5,189 bases of DNA. Source: an uncultured Eggerthellaceae bacterium. Lineage in GTDB: Bacteria; Actinomycetota; Coriobacteriia; Coriobacteriales; Eggerthellaceae. Position 1 is the first letter of the stretch; each line of letters starts with the position of its first letter. The stretch is taken from NCBI GenBank assembly GCA_934645125.1, contig CAKUDT010000117.1:1-5189 (forward strand), given 5' to 3'. Of this stretch, positions 1 through 4,900 are shown one piece after another. Position numbers and translations under genes: made by a program. The notes under the pieces were generated by a model. The model saw only the letters and a list, made by a program, of their open reading frames with translations. It had not been told where the DNA came from and ran no database searches.

Positions 1-1
1 G

Positions 2-1105
2 CCTTTAAATCAACGCTGCGATACGCGCGATGCCTTGAACGATGATTTGCCGCGCAATGCGGTGCTGTCGAAGTTGCTTGGCGTATGTTTGGTGAATTTT
101 TCTATTGGCGTTGCGCGCGGGTATCCCAGCGGGCTTTCCATTCCTCTTGATTTGACTTGCCAGGCGTTTCATAACGCTACCGTCATGGTGCTGTCTGCAT
201 GCTTGGTTTGGTGGGTTTTAGTGAAGGGGCATCGCTTCACTTTGTTTTTAATCGGCGGCATTATCTGCGCTTTTGCATCGGTTGGTGTGGCTCTTATCGC
301 GGCGAGTCCTCATGCGTTCGGTTCTGCGGGAGCGGTGCTTGTTACCATTGCTAATTCGTTGGGCGTGGCAGGTATGTGGTATTGCGCTTACGACTTCGCG
401 CGGCACAGCTCACAGCACCCCTATGTGGTGTTCGGTATTGCGTGGATTTGCTTCCTTCTTCCACGTGAACTGGGACGATTACTTGTTCTGCGCCTTGGCT
501 TTCTGCTTGAAGCGGAAAGCGTGCTGCTGGTTGCAGGTGCGCTTATTATGGTTGTGCTAATTCTTGGCATGGCATTTATCTTGTCGAATCGTTGTACAGG
601 TGGTATGTGTTTTATGTTCCGGGAGTTGCAGATAAGCGCGTCTCAGGCGAATGCGCAAGGCAACACGTGGAGCGATGCGTGCGGCGCGCCCGACGGTTCA
701 AGCGGCATGTGGGATGATATATGCGGTACGTCCGGCAGTTCATGTGACATGCTCGCTGCCCGAAACGAAGCGCGTGAGTTGCAGGGCGCTAGCGCGCAAA
801 GTGCTGTTGTGCACGCTGTGCAAGACAGTGCTGTGATTGACCCGCAAGATGACATTGCGCACGATGCGCAGGGGCGGACATTTGATGCGTTCTCCCAGTT
901 CTACGGTTTAACTGAACGCGAGGTTGAGGTTGCGCGCCTTATGGCTATGGGACGCAGCCGTGCGGTAATAAGCGAACAGCTTACCTTATCTCAAAATACC
1001 ATAAAGGGGCACATGCACAATATCTATACCAAAGTGGGCGTTCACTCGAAACAGGAGTTTCTCGATTTGGTTTTTGCTTTCGACGATGCGAAGAGTGCGA
1101 AGTAG
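2..1105 (+). CDS. Membrane-anchored LuxR-family transcriptional regulator (5' end outside window)
   Basis: Numbering is from a TTG codon at 35 that could start a 356-residue protein, but the frame stays open back to base 2 with no ribosome binding site before the TTG, so the true start is probably upstream of the window. Residues 11-184 contain about six hydrophobic membrane segments (roughly 11-27, 45-64, 68-90, 97-119, 129-150, 161-184). A hydrophilic linker (185-285) follows, rich in Cys, Ser, Gly and Asp. The C-terminus (about 291-346) is a canonical LuxR/GerE helix-turn-helix: GLTEREVEVARL, then SQNTIKGHMHNIYTKVGVHS. Family members of this type in Eggerthellaceae usually have a larger membrane domain of about twelve segments before the helix-turn-helix, so roughly half the sensor is probably missing here. 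It is likely a membrane-bound regulator sensing an unknown signal. Its targets cannot be inferred. It ends with TAG and converges on the minus-strand perR operon. The family is certain; the function is open. Confidence 0.88.
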   Translation, partial: PLNQRCDTRDALNDDLPRNAVLSKLLGVCLVNFSIGVARGYPSGLSIPLDLTCQAFHNATVMVLSACLVWWVLVKGHRFTLFLIGGIICAFASVGVALIAASPHAFGSAGAVLVTIANSLGVAGMWYCAYDFARHSSQHPYVVFGIAWICFLLPRELGRLLVLRLGFLLEAESVLLVAGALIMVVLILGMAFILSNRCTGGMCFMFRELQISASQANAQGNTWSDACGAPDGSSGMWDDICGTSGSSCDMLAARNEARELQGASAQSAVVHAVQDSAVIDPQDDIAHDAQGRTFDAFSQFYGLTEREVEVARLMAMGRSRAVISEQLTLSQNTIKGHMHNIYTKVGVHSKQEFLDLVFAFDDAKSAK

Positions 1106-1257
1106 AGCGAGTTGAGGCAAGATGCGAAGCAAAGCGTCCTGAAGCGGTCTACATCAAAACGGAACTGCACGCCTTTCTTGTCTGCTATCGCATCCGCCAC
1201 GGAAGATGAGACATGCGCTGAAGCAAGGACTTGGGACAAGATATATCGAATGCGCCA

Positions 1258-1303
1258 AAACGAAAACCCTCGCACGTCTCTCAATGTGAGATGTACGAGG
1301 GTT
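1258..1303 (-). terminator. Probable intrinsic terminator for the minus-strand operon
   Basis: Two 16-base arms (1265-1280 and 1288-1303) can pair over their full length with one mismatch and one G-U pair around a 7-base loop. Read on the minus strand, the stem is followed by a T-rich run (TTTTCGTTTT), as expected of an intrinsic terminator. Read on the plus strand, the stem is followed by AAGAATG, so it fits poorly as a terminator for the LuxR-type gene. It lies about 260 bases beyond the rubrerythrin stop, which would give that mRNA a long structured 3' end. Confidence 0.55.
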
Positions 1304-1329
1304 AAGAATGCAGGTTCTCCACTTGTTTG

Positions 1330-1391
1330 TTCGGGGAATTCTTTAGAGTTCCCCGAAGGATTCGAAATTCCGAAGAATTCAAAAGAATCCT
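1330..1391. repeat. Hairpin cluster with alternative pairings
   Basis: TTCGGGGAATTC (1330-1341) pairs with 1346-1357 to give a 12-bp stem with one G-T position and a 4-base TTTA loop. Directly next to it, AGGATTC (1357-1363) pairs with GAATCCT (1385-1391), enclosing a smaller stem AATTC/GAATT (1366-1370 with 1375-1379). GAATTCTT (1336-1343) can instead pair with AAGAATTC (1373-1380), so two folds compete. No T-run follows the main stem on either strand, so it does not look like a simple terminator. Confidence 0.5.
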
Positions 1392-1453
1392 GCGGGGTTG
1401 AAAATGCTGCTTTGGCCTTGTCGTGCGACCGAGCATGCGCTTCCGCCAAGCCG

Positions 1454-1562
1454 AATAGGGCTTTATCGAGCGAGCGGAAAAGCGCGTCACGCGACCGAGT
1501 GTACTAACGCTACACGACGAGGAGCGTGAAAGAGCTTTTCCGCCGCTCTAGGAAGCCCTATT
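1454..1562. repeat. Long imperfect inverted repeat of about 109 bp
   Basis: The outer arms AATAGGGCTT (1454-1463) and AAGCCCTATT (1553-1562) are exact reverse complements. Further in, GAGCGAGCGGAAAAGC (1468-1483) matches the complement of 1534-1548 with a single-base bulge. TCACGC (1487-1492) faces GCGTGA (1524-1529), and GTGTA (1499-1503) faces TACAC (1511-1515) around a 7-base loop. The right arm overlaps the stop codon of the rubrerythrin fusion. No T-run follows on the minus strand, so this is either a strong 3' mRNA structure or a small palindromic repeat element. Confidence 0.65.
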
Positions 1563-2820
1563 AGAAGTAGCGCTCCAGCATACCCTTAAGCGCCTTGCCG
1601 TGACGAGCTTCGTCGCGTGCCATTTCATGGACGGTGTCGTGGATGGCATCCAGGCCGTTCTTCTTGGCGCAGGTGGCCAGCTCGGTCTTGCCAGCGGTTG
1701 CGCCGAACTCGCACTCAACGCGCCAAGCCAGGTTCTTCTTGGTGGAGGCGGTCATGTTCGCCTCGCACTCGCTGCCCAAAAGCTCAGCGAACTTAGCGGC
1801 ATGCTCGGCCTCTTCGTAGGCAGCCTTTTCCCAGTACAGGCCGATTTCGGGGTAGCCCTCGCGATGAGCGATGCGGGCCATGCACAGGTACATGCCCACT
1901 TCAGAGCACTCGCCCGCGAAGTTCGCCTTCAGTTGCTTCAGAATGTAGTCCTTGTCCTCGTCGGACACGTTGGGGTTGTCCTTGACGGTTTCAGCGTAAA
2001 TGCCGAACTTGTGCTCGGCGGCAAGCTTCATTTCGCCTTCGACCTTCTCGAACATTTCAGCACCAGCGCCGCAGGTGGGGCACTTGAAATCAGCGGGAAG
2101 CTCTTCGCCTTCGTAGATGTAACCGCAAACTTTGCAAACCCATTTCGTCATGATCGTTTCTCCTTTTGTCTCTTCTGCTTTTGGATTCTCATTCTCTATT
2201 GCCTCGCCCGTATTGCTGGGGGCGTTGTAGCTTTTCGCTTGCGACGTTTGCGCCGCTTGCGTTTGTGTTGCCGCCGAAGCTGTTGCTTGCTGCTTCATGC
2301 GCGCTCGGTAACCCGCGTACGTGATGGGCGGCTTGTCGGAGAGCGTCTGAGCCTGCGTGACCAGCGCCGTGAACTGAAGGTGGCTGCCCAAATCTTGCGT
2401 GGCAACAACTTTGCAGGAAATAAAGCCGCAGGAATTCGCGTCGTACAGCAGGCCGTTCTCGCTGCGTTTCATGGCGCTGATCAGGCTGTTTGCTTCGCTC
2501 GCTGGTTCGCTTGCGAATTTGTCCACGTTACGGCCCGATTGCATGCCGAAGTGCCGGAAATACTCAAGCGGTGTGTCATCAGGCAGGATGGACAGGTTGA
2601 ACGTGCCCGTTTCCTGGATGAGCTCGGGCGTAAAGTTCTGCTTCATGCAGCTCAGCGTGATGTGCGCAGGGCTTGCGGCGGATTGCATGGTGGCGTCCAC
2701 AATGCAGCCGTTGTCGCGCGTGCCATCGCTTGCGGTAAGCAGGTACAGCCCGTAGCCCATGGCGTAGAAGGCCGATTTGTCAATTGCGGCGCTTGCCTGC
2801 GCGATGGTTTCTGCGCTCAT
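1561..2820 (-). CDS. Flavin reductase-rubredoxin-reverse rubrerythrin fusion (putative NAD(P)H peroxidase)
   Basis: The 419-residue product has three parts. Residues about 10-175 match the FMN-binding flavin reductase domain of high-molecular-weight rubredoxins (Hrb): YGLYLLTASDGTRDNGCIV, then HFGMQSGRNVDKF. Residues 176-223 are an Ala/Gln/Thr-rich linker. Residues 227-254 are a rubredoxin knuckle pair (C229, C232, C247, C250) binding one iron. Residues 285-419 are a diiron ferritin-like domain with E304, EAEH (337-340) and EARH (404-407). Rubredoxin preceding the diiron domain is the reverse-rubrerythrin order. Known relatives reduce H2O2 and O2 using NADH-derived electrons, so this cytoplasmic protein could carry the whole chain; that is inference. 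The start at 2820 overlaps the perR stop (ATGA) and has GGAAGG 6 bases upstream, which indicates translational coupling. A second strong start signal lies inside the linker. Tandem stops TAA TAG end the gene, within a long inverted repeat. Confidence 0.93.
   Translation of the reverse strand: MSAETIAQASAAIDKSAFYAMGYGLYLLTASDGTRDNGCIVDATMQSAASPAHITLSCMKQNFTPELIQETGTFNLSILPDDTPLEYFRHFGMQSGRNVDKFASEPASEANSLISAMKRSENGLLYDANSCGFISCKVVATQDLGSHLQFTALVTQAQTLSDKPPITYAGYRARMKQQATASAATQTQAAQTSQAKSYNAPSNTGEAIENENPKAEETKGETIMTKWVCKVCGYIYEGEELPADFKCPTCGAGAEMFEKVEGEMKLAAEHKFGIYAETVKDNPNVSDEDKDYILKQLKANFAGECSEVGMYLCMARIAHREGYPEIGLYWEKAAYEEAEHAAKFAELLGSECEANMTASTKKNLAWRVECEFGATAGKTELATCAKKNGLDAIHDTVHEMARDEARHGKALKGMLERYF
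2149..2167 (-). promoter_or_regulatory. Internal ribosome binding site and start codon within the fusion gene
   Basis: AAAAGGAG on the minus strand (2167-2160) lies 8 bases before an in-frame ATG (2151-2149), which encodes M224 of the fusion. Initiation here would give a 196-residue reverse rubrerythrin beginning MTKWVCKVCGY, a natural start for a stand-alone family member. The signal is at least as good as the one before the full-length start. It may be used in the cell or be a relic of two genes that fused; the sequence cannot tell which. Confidence 0.65.
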
Positions 2821-3422
2821 GAGCGACCTTCCTTTCCGGTGGATGCGATGGCTTCTGGGGCTGCCGCTGTGGAGGGCGCGGCTACTGCGGCGGGGGAGTC
2901 TTCGCCAGCCGTTGCGGCTTCGGTGCCTTCGCCGGCTGCTGCGGCTTCGGAATCTCCTGCGTTCGTGGACCCTTCGCCAGCAGCTGCCGCGCCGGCGCCT
3001 TCTCCTTCTGCCTCTTGACCTGCGGTTTCTTTGCCGAAACCCGCCGCCTGGCAAGCAGGGCAAATGCCATCGAACTGCAGCGAGCACCCGGTGATCAGAT
3101 ACAAGGACGCTTCTGCCGCTTGTTCTTCGACTTCGGAAAGAAGGGGGATAATCACGTCGTCCACGCGCCCGCACTCAATGCAGCGCACATGGTAATGCGG
3201 GAAAACCTGATGGTCGAAATGGTCTGCGCCGTTGTTGATGCGCACGCGCAAAACCTGATCTTCGTCGGACATTTTGTTCAAAATGCGATAAACGGTTGCC
3301 TTGCTGATGCTCGGGTGAGATGCGTGTACACGATCGTAGACCGCATCTGCCGTGGGATGGTTTGCCAGTTCATTGAGCGCTTGCAAAACAATGCTTTTCT
3401 GTACGGTGTTGCGTGTTGCCAT
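2817..3422 (-). CDS. perR: PerR, Fur-family peroxide-responsive repressor with long C-terminal tail
   Basis: Of the 201 residues, the first 130 or so are a complete Fur-family protein: a winged helix with the recognition-helix motif SISKATVYRILNKM (38-51), then a metal-binding dimerisation domain. H22, D70, H76, H78 and D89 have exactly the spacing of the regulatory metal ligands of Bacillus subtilis PerR (H37, D85, H91, H93, D104). C81, C84, C121 and C124 match its structural zinc site. This supports PerR over Fur or Zur. PerR represses oxidative-stress genes until peroxide oxidises its ligand histidines. The remaining 70 or so residues are an Ala/Gly/Glu-rich acidic tail that a typical PerR (about 145 residues) lacks. 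AAAGGAGG sits 5 bases before the ATG at 3422, which fixes the start. The gene overlaps the downstream rubrerythrin fusion by 4 bases and is probably autoregulated through the palindrome upstream. Confidence 0.93.
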   Translation of the reverse strand: MATRNTVQKSIVLQALNELANHPTADAVYDRVHASHPSISKATVYRILNKMSDEDQVLRVRINNGADHFDHQVFPHYHVRCIECGRVDDVIIPLLSEVEEQAAEASLYLITGCSLQFDGICPACQAAGFGKETAGQEAEGEGAGAAAAGEGSTNAGDSEAAAAGEGTEAATAGEDSPAAVAAPSTAAAPEAIASTGKEGRS

Positions 3423-3448
3423 TTCGCCCTCCTTTCTGATTAATGATA

Positions 3449-3476
3449 AGTATAGCTATTTGATATTAAATATCAA
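3449..3476 (-). promoter_or_regulatory. Promoter of the perR-rubrerythrin operon
   Basis: Read on the minus strand, TTGATA (3476-3471) and TATACT (3454-3449) are close to the -35 and -10 consensus hexamers with a 16-base spacer. Transcription would start near 3442, giving a short leader of about 20 nt before the perR ATG. The -35 hexamer is part of the palindromic operator. Confidence 0.72.
3460..3476. promoter_or_regulatory. PerR/Fur-box-like operator (perfect 8-1-8 palindrome)
   Basis: TTGATATTAAATATCAA is a perfect inverted repeat of 8-base arms around a single A. Its size, AT-richness and central spacing match Fur/PerR boxes, whose consensus is a 7-1-7 repeat. It covers the -35 hexamer and much of the spacer of the perR promoter, so bound PerR would block RNA polymerase. 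Autoregulation is inferred from this position. Confidence 0.7.
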
Positions 3477-3566
3477 TAAGAAAGAGCAAGAAAATAAGAA
3501 AAAGGAAAGATATGGTCGGCGATTGATTTTTCTCCTGATGAGAAGTGTGTTTCTGCTGTTTTGTCG

Positions 3567-3595
3567 TTGACTTTCCGCACTGACCTTTATAAAAT
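3567..3595 (+). promoter_or_regulatory. Promoter of the rplM-rpsI operon
   Basis: TTGACT (3567-3572) and TAAAAT (3590-3595) are separated by 17 bases and resemble housekeeping sigma-factor hexamers. The alternative -10 TATAAA (3588-3593) would have a 15-base spacer. Transcription would begin around 3602, leaving a leader of about 180 nt. The promoter diverges from that of perR, which is about 90 bases away. Confidence 0.62.
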
Positions 3596-3601
3596 ACAAA
3601 A

Positions 3602-3780
3602 GTTCGCTTTCAAAAGCCCCGTATTGCAGGGTAACTCGGAGCGTTTTGCCAAGGGAGTCCAGGCCGGAGGCAGCGTAAGATGGCGTAGGAAACCATCGTC
3701 CGTAAGACTTGCACTTTTGAAGACAAACACCTTTCGTCTGTAGCTTCAACAGGCGAATCACAGTTAGTGGAGGATTTAAA
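3602..3780 (+). other. Long, probably structured 5' leader of rplM-rpsI
   Basis: About 180 non-coding nt lie between the predicted start of transcription and rplM. Visible pairings include GATGG/CCATC (3679-3683 with 3693-3697) and a long-range match of CTTTCAAAAG (3607-3616) with CTTTTGAAG (3714-3722) that would close most of the leader. Some bacteria control rplM-rpsI through an L13-binding mRNA leader. I cannot confirm that this matches that family. A plain untranslated leader is the alternative. The ribosome binding site GGAGG (3769-3773) is at its end. Confidence 0.4.
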
Positions 3781-4215
3781 GTGAAAACGTATCAGGCAAA
3801 GCCGCTTGAAGTTGAGCGCGAATGGCTGGTTATCGATGCCGAGGATCAGGTCCTTGGCCGCGTTGCTACCAAGGCTGCACAGCTTCTCAAGGGTAAGCAC
3901 AAGCCGCAGTACACCCCGCATGTTGACACGGGTGACTTCGTCATCATTCTCAACGCCGACAAGATCAGGGTTACGGGCACCAAGGCTTCTTCCAAGGAAT
4001 ACTACCGCCACAGCGGTTATCCCGGTGGTCTGAAGTGCGAGACGTTCGCCGAGGCCATGCAGAAGCATCCCGAGCGCGTTATTGAGCACGCTGTTAAGGG
4101 CATGCTCCCCAAGAACACGCTCGGCCGTGCAATGGGCAAGAAGTTGAAGGTTTACACTGGTTCTGAGCATCCGCATGCAGCCCAGAAGCCCCGTAAGATT
4201 GAGTTGGAGGGTTAA
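3781..4215 (+). CDS. rplM: 50S ribosomal protein L13
   Basis: The 144-residue product is a full-length L13, an early-assembling 23S rRNA-binding protein of the large ribosomal subunit. Family hallmarks are W15 with LVIDAEDQVLGRVATKAA near the N-terminus, GDFVIILNADKIRVTG in the middle, then YYRHSGYPGGLK and VKGMLPKNTLGRAM. The start is GTG, chosen because GGAGG lies 7 bases upstream and the family's MKTYQAKP N-terminus begins there. Only two bases separate its TAA from rpsI, and its last codons carry the rpsI ribosome binding site, so the pair is co-transcribed and probably translationally coupled, as in most bacteria. Confidence 0.98.
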   Translation: MKTYQAKPLEVEREWLVIDAEDQVLGRVATKAAQLLKGKHKPQYTPHVDTGDFVIILNADKIRVTGTKASSKEYYRHSGYPGGLKCETFAEAMQKHPERVIEHAVKGMLPKNTLGRAMGKKLKVYTGSEHPHAAQKPRKIELEG

Positions 4216-4217
4216 TC

Positions 4218-4610
4218 ATGGCAGGTGAAGCATTGTATTACGGCACCGGTCGTCGTAAGAACGCTGTCGCTCGTGTTCGCCTAGTTCCGGGCACTGGTAA
4301 GGTTACCGTTAACGGTCGCGATGGCAAGGAGTACTTCGGTCGTGAAGCTCTTCTGAACATGGCTCTGACCCCGTTCAAGGTTACCGACACCGTTGATCAC
4401 TTCGATGTCATTGCCCGCATCAACGGCGGTGGCATTTCCGGCCAGGCAGGTGCTTTGCGTCATGGCATCTCCCGTGCGCTTCTTGAGGCTGGCGAATACC
4501 GCGCCGAGCTGAAGAAGGCTGGCTTCCTTACGCGCGATGCTCGTGTGGTTGAGCGCAAGAAGTACGGTCTGAAGAAAGCTCGTAAGCGTCCTCAGTTCTC
4601 CAAGCGTTAA
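4218..4610 (+). CDS. rpsI: 30S ribosomal protein S9
   Basis: The 130-residue product is a full-length S9, a small-subunit head protein whose C-terminal tail reaches the P-site tRNA. Diagnostic segments are YYGTGRRKNAVARVRLVPG near the start, VNGRDGKEYF, then GGGISGQAGALRHGISRAL and the basic end KKARKRPQFSKR, which includes the invariant terminal Lys-Arg. GGAGG (4206-4210), inside the end of rplM, lies 7 bases before the ATG. It is the second and last gene of the operon, followed 28 bases later by a strong terminator. Confidence 0.98.
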   Translation: MAGEALYYGTGRRKNAVARVRLVPGTGKVTVNGRDGKEYFGREALLNMALTPFKVTDTVDHFDVIARINGGGISGQAGALRHGISRALLEAGEYRAELKKAGFLTRDARVVERKKYGLKKARKRPQFSKR

Positions 4611-4638
4611 TTTGCTGCTGGAATTTATTTGCACCAAG

Positions 4639-4673
4639 AAAAGCCCTGCTCACCCGAGCGGGGCTTTTTCTTT
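4639..4673 (+). terminator. Intrinsic terminator of rplM-rpsI
   Basis: AAAAGCCCTGCTC (4639-4651) pairs with GAGCGGGGCTTTT (4656-4668) to form a 13-bp stem with one G-U pair and an ACCC loop, followed by TTTTTCTTT. This is a textbook Rho-independent terminator. It separates the ribosomal operon from the downstream glutamine synthetase gene. Confidence 0.93.
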
Positions 4674-4787
4674 CTCGGGGTGCGTGCGGCGTGGGAGAAG
4701 TGGTGCATGTGGGGCGCTGGCGCCTCGCTGCTCTTCGCCGCCCGTGCTTTTGCTCATAAAACGCGTGTGCGGTATGGTCTGCATCAT

Positions 4788-4793
4788 GTAAAA
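4788..4793 (+). promoter_or_regulatory. Possible -10 element for the glutamine synthetase gene
   Basis: TGTAAAATAGG resembles a -10 region (TAAAAT at 4788-4793), but the matching -35 position reads GTGCGG, far from consensus, so an activator or a different promoter may be needed. Transcription from here would give a leader of about 100 nt containing a small GC-rich hairpin, CGCGC/GCGCG (4813-4817 with 4826-4830). Confidence 0.25.
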
Positions 4794-4900
4794 TAGGAAC
4801 GTTACCTGCGTTCGCGCAATTTGCCGCGCGACACCGAGCGTGCTTGATGCATCCTGCCATCCTGTTGTGACGCATCGGCGCAAGAAAAGGGAGTTTCCCC

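Larger units (their letters stand above)
1106..1560. other. Gene-free region with clustered inverted repeats
   Basis: This 455-base stretch separates the convergent LuxR-type and rubrerythrin genes. The open frames across it on either strand have no good ribosome binding site, no recognisable domain and an unconvincing composition, so I call no gene. It holds three distinct secondary structures, listed separately (1265-1303, 1330-1391, 1454-1562), and two copies of the 9-mer GCGACCGAG at 1425-1433 and 1491-1499. I see no promoter, tRNA or insertion-sequence gene in it. Confidence 0.6.

Noticed and set aside
1112..1507. Plus-strand 131-codon frame, and an opposite minus-strand frame at 1042-1449
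   Set aside because: No ribosome binding site, no similarity I recognise, and both run through strong inverted repeats; the minus-strand frame also overlaps the end of the LuxR-type gene.
1600..3018. Plus-strand open frame of 472 codons opposite the rubrerythrin fusion and the PerR tail
   Set aside because: It is the antisense of clearly recognisable protein-coding sequence, has no domain of its own, and its ATG lacks a ribosome binding site. Moderate-GC codon bias on one strand readily leaves such frames open.
2821..3174. Upstream in-frame extension of the rubrerythrin fusion (Arg/Ser-rich)
   Set aside because: It is an out-of-frame reading of perR with an Arg-rich composition typical of a shadow. 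The ATG at 2820 has its own ribosome binding site and the family's N-terminal sequence follows.
3531..3545. Short TTCTC/GAGAA hairpin between the divergent promoters, read as a terminator
   Set aside because: The stem is only 5 bp, with no T-run after it on either strand.
3610..4176. Minus-strand 188-codon frame opposite rplM
   Set aside because: It mirrors L13 coding sequence and its leader, and nothing in it resembles a protein domain.
4780..4851. TGCATCA and TGATGCA inverted repeat upstream of the glutamine synthetase gene
   Set aside because: 7-base arms 58 bases apart are easily expected by chance and match no nitrogen-regulator site I know.
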